Shown here one piece after another: positions 45,850 to 54,633 of a DNA stretch of 64,000 nt. How positions within the stretch are numbered: position 1 is the stretch's first letter; each line of letters begins with the position of its first letter. The translations under genes were made by a program, and so were the position numbers. Under the pieces are notes generated by a model that made no database searches, was not told the DNA's origin, and saw only the letters and a list, made by a program, of their open reading frames with translations. This DNA comes from Kribbella qitaiheensis (GTDB taxonomy: Bacteria > Actinomycetota > Actinomycetes > Propionibacteriales > Kribbellaceae): contig NZ_CP043661.1 in the NCBI RefSeq assembly GCF_014217565.1, forward strand, positions 1,364,001 through 1,428,000. Reading direction: 5' to 3'.

Positions 45850-46392
45850 TCAACGGTCTGACATGAGTCGCGAGGCGTCGGGCCAGACCATGCGGAGGCA
45901 ACTCGGAGTGCCGTTCAGCCGGGTCGGGTCACCACTGGGTGGCGGTACGGCGGCCTTCTCCACGTTCACGCCGCCGATCGCCTGGTAGAAGCCCTGTGCA
46001 GCGACGTTCTGCTCAAGCACCCACAGGTACATCGCGTCACTACCCGCTTCGTCGACGACCGCCCGAGCTGCACGAACCATCAACTCTCTACCGATGCCGC
46101 CGCCCTGCCGGCCGTGGTGAACGTGAAGGTTGTCAACCAGACTCCCCCACCCGGGGTCGCGATCGAAGTCCACGTGAACGAACCCGAGCAGCTCCCCGCC
46201 CTCCTCCGCAAGAACCGTCGCACTCCCGCCCGACGCAGCAAGTCTCCCGGCCCACACCGCATCCCGCTCGGTCACCACATCCCCATCAAGAAACGAGTCG
46301 GCATAAGCCCCCCGATAATGCCGCCGCCAACTATCCGCATGCAGCAATGCGACCTGGTGTGCGTCCTCAACACCAGCAGCCCGAAACCTCAT
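45850..46392 (-). CDS. GNAT-family N-acetyltransferase
   Basis: 180 residues. The acetyl-CoA motif HHGRQGGGIGRELMVRAARAV, beta-4 LLGFVHVDFD, and C-terminal NVAAQGFYQAIGG. Substrate unknown; the fold is closest to the general acetyltransferases. Confidence 0.88.
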   Translation of the reverse strand: MRFRAAGVEDAHQVALLHADSWRRHYRGAYADSFLDGDVVTERDAVWAGRLAASGGSATVLAEEGGELLGFVHVDFDRDPGWGSLVDNLHVHHGRQGGGIGRELMVRAARAVVDEAGSDAMYLWVLEQNVAAQGFYQAIGGVNVEKAAVPPPSGDPTRLNGTPSCLRMVWPDASRLMSDR

Positions 46393-46872
46393 CCACTCCT
46401 CCGAACCAATCAGTCCTCAAGCCCCGCCCCCCCAACCTAGCGACCACCGCCCGCCCCGAACCCCCTTATTCGCGGACCGAGACACCGCCATCTGAGCGCA
46501 CGGTCGCCAGCTCTGCGGGGGATGAAGCCAAGCCGACTGGCTGGCTTCGCCAACTCCAGCCCCCAAGTACGGCGGCTTTGTGCACCGGCTGAGCGTTCCG
46601 CCGCCGAAAAATGCTCACCGGATGCACAGAGGCCGGCAACCGACGCCGGCGTACCGCGCCTTTGGGCACGACCTGAGCAACGCGACCGGCCGAGAACACT
46701 CAGCCGATGCACAAAGACGTCCACACCGCAGGCAACGGGGCTTCCCAGACGCGGCTGGGCCTCGGTGCTAGCCGACCTGCTCAAGCATGCTCGCCGACTT
46801 GACCAACCCATAGGGCCCCCCCCCGACACACCAGTCCACGAACGGCGACGCAGGAGCTGCGTGGGCGTAGTA
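46393..46872. other. Intergenic stretch before smc 3' end with dispersed 23-bp repeats
   Basis: 480 bases without a convincing gene. Open frames are Arg/Pro-rich and unlike neighbours. Its centre (46576-46716) holds a repeat cluster described separately. The remainder shows nothing I can name. Confidence 0.5.
46576..46716. repeat. Cluster of four related ~23-bp repeats in both orientations
   Basis: Copy 1 at 46576-46598 (CTTTGTGCACCGGCTGAGCG...) and copy 3 at 46694-46716 are inverted and differ at two positions, so they can pair as a 23-bp stem. Copy 2, inverted, is at 46606-46631, and a degenerate direct copy is at 46660-46682. The shared core is GTGCAyCGGCTGAG. May be a binding-site cluster or a structured RNA. 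Confidence 0.5.
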
Positions 46873-49800
46873 CTAGGCGGGCTCGGCTTCTCGGATTCGT
46901 TGGGAGATGACCGCGGAGACGCCGTCGCCTCGCATGGTGACGCCGTAGAGGGCGTCGGCTACCTCCATGGTGCGCTTCTGGTGGGTGATGACCAGGAGCT
47001 GGCTGTTCTCGCGGAGTTCTTCGTAGATCTCCAGCAGTCGGCCGAGGTTGGTGTCGTCCAGCGCGGCTTCGACCTCGTCGAGGATGTAGAACGGCGACGG
47101 GCGGGCCTTGAACAGCGCGACCAGGAACGCCACCGCTACCAGCGAGCGCTCACCACCGGACAGCAGCGACAGCCGCTTGACCTTCTTGCCCGGCGGGCGG
47201 GCCTCGACGTCGATGCCGGTGCTGAGCATGTCGCTCGGGTCGGTCAGGACCAGGCGGCCCTCACCACCGGGGAACAGCCGGCTGAAGACGTGTTCGAAGG
47301 CGACCTCGACATCGCGGTACGCCTCGGTGAAGACCTGTTCGACCCGGTCGTCGACCTCTTTGACGATGTCCATCAGGTCGCGCCGGGACTTCTTCAGGTC
47401 CTCGAGCTGCTCGGACAGGAAGCGGTGCCGCTCCTCCATCGCGTCGAACTCCTCCAGCGCGAGCGGGTTGATCCGCCCCAGCTGACCGAGCGCGCGTTCG
47501 GCCGTCTTCAGCCGTTTGGCGACCTTGACCCGGTCGAACGGCTCGCCCTCGACCTCGAGCTCCGGCTGTGCGGCGTCGGCGTCGGTCGCGGGCAGCGGCG
47601 GGACCAGCTGGTCCGGTCCGTACTCCGCGATCAGCGTCTCCACCTCGGTCCCGAGCTCGCCGAGCGCCTTCTCGTACAGCGCTTCGAGCCGCATCTTCTG
47701 CTCGGCGCGAGCCAGTGCGTCCCGGTGCACGGTGTTGGTCAGCTGCTCCAGCTCGCTGCTCAGGTTCCGTGTCGCCGATCGGGCCTGCGCCAGGTTCTGC
47801 TCACGGTCCGCCCGCTCAGCCTGGATGGCCGACCGCTCGGTGGCGGCCAGCTGCAACGAGTTCTCCAGCCGCGCCAGCACGTGTCCAGCCGCCAGATGCA
47901 CGGCCTGCGCCGCCTCGGACTGACGTGCACGCCGGGAAGCCCGAGCGATCGCACGAGCCCGCGCCTCCCGCTCCTGCCGGGCCGCGCGCTCCAGCGAGTC
48001 GGCCCGCCCGGACAACGCCCGGGCCCGCTCCTCGGTGGTCCGCAGCGCCAGCCGCGCCTCCATCTCGGCGGCCCGGCCGTTCTTGGCCGCCTCGGCCAGC
48101 CGGTCGCGCTCGTCCGCGTCGGGCTCGTCGCCGTCGTCGTCGCCGTAGGTCTCGGCGTCGTTCAGCCGCTGTTCGAGATCGGCCAGGCCGGAGAGGTTCT
48201 TGTCGCGCTCCTCCGCCGCGGCCGCGATCGCCTCGGCCATCCGGGAAGCCTCGCCACGGGACGCCTTCGCCAGCGACCCGAACTGCGCCAACTGCTCAGC
48301 CACCGCGGCCATTGCCGCGTCCGACTCGTGCAACCGGGCCAGAGTGATCTCAACAGACTGCTTCTGCTGCTCCCGCTCGCGCTCCAGCGCCGCCAGCTCG
48401 AACCGCAGCCGCTCGCTCCGCGCGGTGGCCTCGATCAGCTTCTCGGCGGCCTCGTCGACCGCGGACTGCACCTCGATCAGGCTCGGTGCGGCGTCCGATC
48501 CGCCGTACGCGAAGTGCGCACCCAGTACGTCGCCGACGCGGGTGGTCGCGGTGATGTCGGGCAGGTGCTGGATCAGCGACCTGGCCGCAGGAATGTCCTC
48601 GACGACGGCGACCTTGCGGAGCAGCCGGCGCAACGCCGGGCGCAGGGTCTCCGGGCACTCGACAACCTCGACCGCGTACTTCGCGCCGTACGGCAGCTGC
48701 GGCCAGGACGCGTAGTCCTCGGCCGGCGCATCGCCGAGCAGCATCCCGGCGCGGCCGAGATCGTGCTCCTTCAGATGCCCGACGGCCTCGACAGCCGCGG
48801 AGGTATGTGTCACCGCGACAGCGTCGGCGGCTTCGCCCAGCGCGGCGGCGATAGCGGTCTCGTATCCGGGCCGCACGCTCAGCAAGGCGGCGACCGAGCC
48901 CATCAGGCCGGTCACCTGCTCCGAGGCGGCCAGAAGTGCACCGGCCCCGTCCTTGCGGTTCAGCCCGATCTCCAGGGCCTCCTTGCGGGCGGCCAGGCCG
49001 GTCCGCTCCCGCTCGGCGTCGCGTTCCTCGGCGCGGAGCTTGGTGAGCCGCTCTTCCAGCTCGTCCAGCACGCTCTGCGCGGCCTCGAACTGGTCGTCCA
49101 GACCCTTCTCACCGGCATCGAGGCCGGCGACCTGCGTCTCCAGCGCGGTGAAGTCGTGCTGCGCCTTCGCGGCCCGCTGCTCAGCTTCGCGCTGGTTCGC
49201 GGCGAGACGGCCGATCTCGGACTCGGCTGCGGACGCACGGCTCTTCAGCGCGTTCACCTGCCCGGTCAGCCGGGCAAGTCCTTCGCGACGATCCGCGGCG
49301 GGCCCGGATCAGCGCCGCGATCCGGCGCTCCTCCTCGGCGTGCTGCGCTTCCAGCTGTTGGCGGCGCTCGACGGCCTCGGCCAGCAGCTCGGAGTGGGCC
49401 TCGACCTCGGCCTCGATCTGCGCCTCGGTCTCACGGACCCGGGCAGCCTCCAGCTCGAGCTCGTCGGGATCGCGCCCCGCGCGGGGCTCGTCGGCCTCGT
49501 CGTTGAGCGAGCGGATCCGGTCCGCGGCGATCCGCGCGGTGCCCTTGATCTTCTCGCCGAAGCCGGACAGCTGGTACCAGGTGTCCTGCGCGGCCTGCAG
49601 CGCCGGAGCATCCGTGCGCAGCGCGTCTTCCAGCGTCGCCTCGAGATCGCGGGCCTCGCGCAGCGCTGCCTCGATCTGGGCACGCTTCTCGGTCAGCGCC
49701 GCTTCGTCCTTGAGCTCGGCCTCCAGCGCGGACTGCGCCTGGACGATGTCGTCGGCGAGCAGCCGCGACCGCCCGTCCCGGACCTCCGCCTGGATCGTCA

Positions 49801-50446
49801 CGGCCCGGCGCGCCACCTCCGCTTGGCGCCCGAGCGGCTTCAACTGCCGGCGGATCTCGGCGATCAGGTCGCCGAGCCGGTGCACGTTGCCCTCGGTCGA
49901 CTCCAGCTTCCGCAGCGCCTTCTCCTTGCGCTTGCGGTGCTTCAGTACGCCGGCGGCCTCCTCGACGAAGCCGCGGCGCCCTTCGGGCGTGGCACGCAGG
50001 ATCGAGTCGAGCTGGCCCTGGCCGACGATGACATGCATCTCCCGGCCGATTCCGGAGTCACTGAGCAGTTCCTGTACGTCGAGGAGCCGGCAGTTCTGGC
50101 CGTTGATCTGGTAGTCGGAGCCACCGTTGCGGAACATCGTCCGCGAAATCGTGACCTCGGCATAGTCGATCGGGAGCGCGCCGTCGGTGTTGTCGATGGT
50201 CAGCACGACCTCGGCGCGGCCCAGCGGGGCGCGACCCGACGTACCGGCGAAGATGACGTCTTCCATCTTGCCGCCACGCAGCGACTTGACGCCCTGCTCG
50301 CCCATCACCCAGGCGAGACCGTCGACGACATTGGACTTACCGGAACCGTTGGGACCGACGATGCAGGTGATCCCCGGCTCGAAGTTCATCGTCGTGGCCG
50401 ACGCGAATGACTTGAATCCTCGGAGCGTCATGCTCTTGAGGTACAA
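46873..50446 (-). CDS. smc: Chromosome segregation ATPase SMC, frame broken once
   Basis: 1190 residues after correction, the usual size. TTG start at 50446 ([18 protein letters not shown]). Walker [14 protein letters not shown], two coiled-coil arms, hinge around [20 protein letters not shown] and [17 protein letters not shown], signature [18 protein letters not shown], Walker [14 protein letters not shown]. The frame breaks at 49300-49302 (coding strand CCGGGCCCGCCG). Removing one base joins ALIRA to [16 protein letters not shown]. Same GGCCC context as ffh. With ScpA/B it compacts and segregates the chromosome. Confidence 0.95.
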
Positions 50447-50607
50447 AGCGAGGCTCCCAACCCGTGAGTGGACAGACGGTACCGACAGGAACCGTCGTAA
50501 CTGCTGGTGATGCTGCCGCTACCCGGGGGAAGAGTTCCAATTCGTCATTCTACCGACAGCACAGCTGCCGTTCGGGCATCAGACATGCTCCGCTGCCCGA
50601 AAAGACG

Positions 50608-50637
50608 CGGCGGTGGCCCGGACGGGGGCCGCCGCCG
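50608..50637 (-). terminator. Intrinsic terminator after the small coiled-coil gene
   Basis: 12-bp GC stem (CGGCGGTGGCCC with GGGCCGCCGCCG, one G-U) and a 6-base loop, 42 bases after the stop at 50679. It separates the mutM-side genes from smc. The 50447-50607 gap holds the smc promoter region. Confidence 0.65.
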
Positions 50638-50678
50638 TGGGTGGTGCGGACGGTGATGTGGTGCGGCTTCGGCTGAAC

Positions 50679-50879
50679 TCAGACCGAAGCGGGGGCGCGC
50701 AGAGCCTCGTCTACCGTGAGCAGTCGTTCCTCGTGAACGGCTGCGACCAGATGGTCGTTCTCTGCCTGCAAGCGCATCACGTGCGCTTCCAGATCGGCGA
50801 CACGCCTATTGAGCAGACGAACCTGCTCGAGCATGCGCGGGTCAGTGCCTCCAAGGTGCCCTAAAAGAGCCTTGGCCAT
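50679..50879 (-). CDS. Small conserved coiled-coil protein (66 residues)
   Basis: MAKALLGHLGGTDPRMLEQV, then a heptad-like segment RLLNRRVADLEAHVMRLQAE and TVDEALRAPASV. The ATG at 50879 has CCGGAGGA upstream. Similar small proteins are found near mutM and smc in actinobacteria from memory; function unknown. The longer upstream frame overlaps mutM and was rejected. Confidence 0.75.
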   Translation of the reverse strand: MAKALLGHLGGTDPRMLEQVRLLNRRVADLEAHVMRLQAENDHLVAAVHEERLLTVDEALRAPASV

Positions 50880-51022
50880 TGTGCTGTCCTCCGGAAGGGT
50901 TCTGGCAGTTGGCGCCCCTGGGCCCGGTGATGGCATGGAGCGCAGAAAAGTGTGCCGTCTTTTAGAGTGACACCGGCTAAGCCAAGGGTCAACCTGGGGT
51001 ACGTCATTTAACGATATCTCGC

Positions 51023-51877
51023 TCACCACCGGGCGTGTCGCGGCACGGGCTGACACTTCGGGCAACGGAACGAGGAACGGTTCATGAACGGTTCGCGGCG
51101 GATCGGGCGGCCGTCGCGCGGGCACGGCGAACCTTCCTGCCCGTACACCGCCAGACCGCGCTCGAAGTAGCCGGATTCCCCGTTCACGTTGACATAAAGG
51201 GCATCGAAGCTGGTCCCGCCGACGTCCAGCGCGGCACCCATCACTTCCCGGGCATGCTGGAGTATTTCCCTTGCCTGCAAGGGTTTCAGCGTCTCGGTGG
51301 CCTTGGCGTAGTGCAGCTTGGCGCGCCACAAAGCCTCGTCGGCATAGATATTCCCGACTCCGCTGATCAGCGTCTGGTCCAGCAGTGCCCGCTTCAGCCC
51401 GGTCTTGCGGCGCCGGATCGAGGCGACGAAAAGGTCGTCGTCGAAGAGCGGATCGAACGGGTCGCGGGCGATGTGCGCGATCTCCGCGGGCAGTTCGGCG
51501 CCACCCTCGGAGTACGACAGACCACCGAACATCCGCTGGTCCACAAAACGGACCTCTCCGCCGTCGTCGGCGAACCGGAACCTGACCCGCAGATGCTTCT
51601 CGTCCTCGGCTCCGACGGGCTGGACCCGGAACTGGCCGCTCATGCCCAGATGGGTCAGCACCGCGTCACCGGATGCCAGCGGCAGCCACAGGTACTTGCC
51701 CCGGCGGGCGGGCGCGGCGAAGACCTGACCCTTCAGCCGGGCGACGAAATCGTCCGGCCCGAGCAGGTGCCGTCGGACCGGACGCGGATGCAGGACGTCG
51801 ACAGCGTCGATCGTCCTGCCGGTGGTGAATTCCGCGAGCCCGCGGCGTACGACCTCTACCTCCGGGAGCTCAGGCAC
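51023..51877 (-). CDS. mutM: Formamidopyrimidine-DNA glycosylase
   Basis: 284 residues, GTG start, N-terminal catalytic PELPEVE (Pro after the start Met). H2TH motif [17 protein letters not shown]. The C-terminal zinc finger reads [11 protein letters not shown]...SSFRCPKCQ, so the second Cys of the usual C-x2-C is Asp. Removes oxidised purines. Immediately downstream of rnc (3-base gap). Confidence 0.94.
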   Translation of the reverse strand: MPELPEVEVVRRGLAEFTTGRTIDAVDVLHPRPVRRHLLGPDDFVARLKGQVFAAPARRGKYLWLPLASGDAVLTHLGMSGQFRVQPVGAEDEKHLRVRFRFADDGGEVRFVDQRMFGGLSYSEGGAELPAEIAHIARDPFDPLFDDDLFVASIRRRKTGLKRALLDQTLISGVGNIYADEALWRAKLHYAKATETLKPLQAREILQHAREVMGAALDVGGTSFDALYVNVNGESGYFERGLAVYGQEGSPCPRDGRPIRREPFMNRSSFRCPKCQPVPRHARW

Positions 51878-51880
51878 CGT

Positions 51881-52627
51881 TCAAGGCTGTTGCGAAGGGT
51901 CGATGCTGTCCGGATGCGCGGCGCGCAGGGCCTTCCAGGCGGTCTCGGCGGCCTGCTGCTCGGCTTCCTTCTTGCTCCGGCCGATCCCGTGCCCGTAGGT
52001 GTCGGCACCGATCCGGACCCGCGCCTCGAACGTCTTGGCGTGGTCCGGCCCGGACTCGGCGATCACGTACTCCGGCACGCCGACGCCGAGCTGGGCGACC
52101 AGCTCTTGCAAGCTCGTCTTCCAGTCCAGGCCGGCACCGAGCCGCGCCGACGACTCCATCAGCTCGTCGAACAGGGTGTGCACCACCCGGCCGGCGACCT
52201 CGAACCCGCGGTCCAGGTAGACGGCGCCGATCAGCGCCTCCACACAGTCCGCCAGGATCGACGACTTGTCGCGGCCGCCGGTGGCTTCCTCGCCCCGGCC
52301 GAGCCGAAGGTACTTGCCCAGCTTCAGGTCACGGGCTACGCCGGCCAGCGCACGCATGTTGACGACGGCCGCACGCAGCTTGGCCAGCCGGCCCTCGGAG
52401 AGGTCCGGATGGTTGCGGAACAGCGACTCCGTGACGATGACGCCGAGCACGGAGTCCCCGAGGAACTCCAGCCGCTCATTGGTCGGCAACCCACCGTTCT
52501 CGTACGCGAAAGAACGGTGGGTGAAGGCGTGCTCCAGTAAGGGGTCAGCCAGCGATACGCCGAGCCGCTGGTTCAGCTCGGCGTAGAGCCCCCCGCTGGG
52601 GATCGACTCAGTGTTGGCAGAGTTCAC
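51881..52627 (-). CDS. rnc: Ribonuclease III
   Basis: 248 residues, GTG start. Catalytic signature [20 protein letters not shown]; second metal site [12 protein letters not shown]-terminal dsRNA-binding domain [20 protein letters not shown]. Processes rRNA and structured transcripts. Confidence 0.95.
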   Translation of the reverse strand: MNSANTESIPSGGLYAELNQRLGVSLADPLLEHAFTHRSFAYENGGLPTNERLEFLGDSVLGVIVTESLFRNHPDLSEGRLAKLRAAVVNMRALAGVARDLKLGKYLRLGRGEEATGGRDKSSILADCVEALIGAVYLDRGFEVAGRVVHTLFDELMESSARLGAGLDWKTSLQELVAQLGVGVPEYVIAESGPDHAKTFEARVRIGADTYGHGIGRSKKEAEQQAAETAWKALRAAHPDSIDPSQQP

Positions 52628-52642
52628 TGGGAGGGTTGCCGT

Positions 52643-52834
52643 TTAGCTCTCGACGACCTGGCGACGCTCGCCCTTGGCGCCGTACTGGCCGCAGGTCGGG
52701 CAGACGGTGTGCTGCAGGTGCTTGGCGCGGCAGGCGGGGTTCACGCAGGTGACCAGCGAGGGGGCAGTGGCCTTCCACTGCGCCCGGCGGCTCCGGGTGT
52801 TGCTGCGCGACATCTTCCGCTTCGGAACGGCCAC
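52643..52834 (-). CDS. rpmF: 50S ribosomal protein L32
   Basis: 63 residues, GTG start: [20 protein letters not shown] and a zinc ribbon with four Cys ([19 protein letters not shown]). Lies between yceD and rnc, the common order. Confidence 0.96.
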   Translation of the reverse strand: MAVPKRKMSRSNTRSRRAQWKATAPSLVTCVNPACRAKHLQHTVCPTCGQYGAKGERRQVVES

Positions 52835-52903
52835 GGTTATGACTCCTCGGTTCGGCCGGGGGCTTGCGACCCGGCCGGCTGGCTGGAAATTGGGTGTGCG
52901 GTC

Positions 52904-53437
52904 TTACGGTTTTTCATCCTGCGGGAGCAGGCCACTCAGTGCGGACCAACGCGGGTCGACCCCGTCCTCGTGCTTGTGACCGGGCTCCTCCACCAGGCGC
53001 ACCCCACACTCGGGGCACAGTCCCGGACAGTCGTCCGCACACAAGGGCTGGAACGGCAGCGCGAGCACCACCTGGTCCCTCAACGCCGGCTCGAGGTCGA
53101 TCAGATCGCCCTCCATCCGGCTGGCCTCGTCAGGCTCGGCGTCGCTCTCCGGGTAGACGTACAGCTCCTGGACATCGGCGAGGAAATCGTCCTCGACATC
53201 GACCAGGCACCGCGCGCACTCCCCGACCAGCCGGCCACTGGCCGTCCCGGTCACGAGCACCCCTTCGACCACCGCTTCCAGTCGAAGATCGAACTGGATC
53301 GGGTCGCCCTCGGGGACGCCGATCACGTCGATTCCGAGATCAGCCGGTGCCGCTGCCGTGAAGGAGACTTCGCGCTGGGACCCGGCGCGGCGTGACAGCT
53401 CGTGGGTTTCGATCACGAGTGGGGACCGCGGGTCCAA
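52904..53437 (-). CDS. yceD: YceD/DUF177 family 23S rRNA accumulation protein
   Basis: 177 residues from a TTG at 53437. The family opening LDPRSPLVIETHEL supports this start over a GTG 21 bases downstream. It has GECARCLVDVEDDF and a C-terminal ADDCPGLCPECG zinc-like cluster. Linked to rpmF in most bacteria. Confidence 0.88.
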   Translation of the reverse strand: MDPRSPLVIETHELSRRAGSQREVSFTAAAPADLGIDVIGVPEGDPIQFDLRLEAVVEGVLVTGTASGRLVGECARCLVDVEDDFLADVQELYVYPESDAEPDEASRMEGDLIDLEPALRDQVVLALPFQPLCADDCPGLCPECGVRLVEEPGHKHEDGVDPRWSALSGLLPQDEKP

Positions 53438-53554
53438 GGCGCTCAGGACATCCCTTTCAGGCGTGGGCAGGCAAAATCTCGGCCTCGTCGAGACCGAGGG
53501 ATAACATTACCAACTTACCGGCCGGTCGCCCAATCCGGGGCCGACAGTTGTGTC

Positions 53555-54043
53555 TCAACCGAGCTTGGCGAGCAGTCGGGCATGCACCGAAGGTGGCAGG
53601 AAAGCGGATACCTCGCCGCCGAGCTTGGCGATCTCCTTCACCAGGCTGGACGAGATGTAACCGTTCTCCGGAGCGGCCGGCACGAAAAGCGTATCGACCC
53701 CGGACAACTTCCGGTTCATCTGCGCCATCTGCAGTTCGTAGTCGTAATCGCCACCGGAGCGCAGCCCTTTGATGATCACTCCCGCGCCCTCGGCCCGGCA
53801 GTAGTCGACCAGCAGCCCTTCGAAGGTGCCGACCCGGACAGTGCCGCCGGTGCTCGCGGAGACGGCAGCGGCGAGCTCGGTCAGCATCTCGACCCGCTCT
53901 TCGACGCTGAACAGCCGCTGCTTGGACTGGTTCACCCCGGCGGCCACGATCACCTCGTCGAAGGCTGCCGCGGCCCGGGTGATCACGTCGAGATGCCCGT
54001 TCGTGGGCGGGTCGAAGGAACCCGGAAACACGGCTGTACTCAC
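53555..54043 (-). CDS. coaD: Phosphopantetheine adenylyltransferase
   Basis: 162 residues, GTG start. AVFPGSFDPPTNGHLDVI nucleotide motif (TxGH) and YISSSLVKEIAKLGG. Catalyses the penultimate step of coenzyme A synthesis. GTG overlaps the rsmD stop. Confidence 0.95.
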   Translation of the reverse strand: MSTAVFPGSFDPPTNGHLDVITRAAAAFDEVIVAAGVNQSKQRLFSVEERVEMLTELAAAVSASTGGTVRVGTFEGLLVDYCRAEGAGVIIKGLRSGGDYDYELQMAQMNRKLSGVDTLFVPAAPENGYISSSLVKEIAKLGGEVSAFLPPSVHARLLAKLG

Positions 54044-54633
54044 GAAGACGCCCCGTTCACGCCGGTGCCTTGATCATGGCGGTGACCGTACCAAATCCGG
54101 GCCTCGCCGTACTTGCGATCGCGCAGCGCGGAGAACCCCTCCGGCCACTCCCACGGCTCGCGTTTGCCCCGCTCGACCACCACGACGGCGTCCTCGGTCA
54201 GCCACCCGTTGTCCCGCAACGAGGTGAGAACCTCCTGCAGTTCAAGGGTTTCCAGCTTGTACGGCGGATCGGCGAAGACCAGGTCGAAGGGCCCCGCCGA
54301 ATTGTCGCCGGAGGCAACTTTCTCGGCCGGCCTGGTGAGCACGGTGGCGCCCGGCAGGCCGACCACCTTGACGTTCGCGGCGACCACGTCGGCCGCCGTC
54401 CGGTCCGATTCCACCAGCACCACCCGAGCGGCTCCGCGCGACAACGCCTCCAGGCCGATCGCCCCGCTGCCGGCGTACAGGTCCATCACGGCGAGGCCGT
54501 CGAAACTGCCGAACTCGGCCTCCAGGGACGAGAACATCGCCTCGCGAAGCCGGTCCGTGGTCGGTCTCGTCCCGCTCCCAGGCGGTACTACGATGCGCCG
54601 GCCGCCGGCCGCACCGCCGATGATCCGAGTCAC
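54040..54633 (-). CDS. rsmD: 16S rRNA (guanine966-N2)-methyltransferase RsmD
   Basis: 197 residues, GTG start. RIIGGAAGGRRIVVP, GTRPTTDRLREAMFS, MDLYAGSGAIGLEALSRG (SAM loop) and FADPPYK (catalytic). Overlaps recG (GTGA) and coaD. Confidence 0.94.
   Translation of the reverse strand: MTRIIGGAAGGRRIVVPPGSGTRPTTDRLREAMFSSLEAEFGSFDGLAVMDLYAGSGAIGLEALSRGAARVVLVESDRTAADVVAANVKVVGLPGATVLTRPAEKVASGDNSAGPFDLVFADPPYKLETLELQEVLTSLRDNGWLTEDAVVVVERGKREPWEWPEGFSALRDRKYGEARIWYGHRHDQGTGVNGASS

Noticed and set aside
45402..45866. 154-codon plus-strand open frame in the 45.4-45.8 kb gap
   Set aside because: No motif, no ribosome site and weak codon bias.
46522..49506. 994-codon plus-strand open frame opposite smc
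   Set aside because: Shadow of smc; composition Arg/Leu/Gln-rich, no start signal or domain.
50679..51329. 216-codon version of the small coiled-coil gene
   Set aside because: The N-terminal part overlaps mutM out of frame; the ATG at 50879 has a ribosome site.
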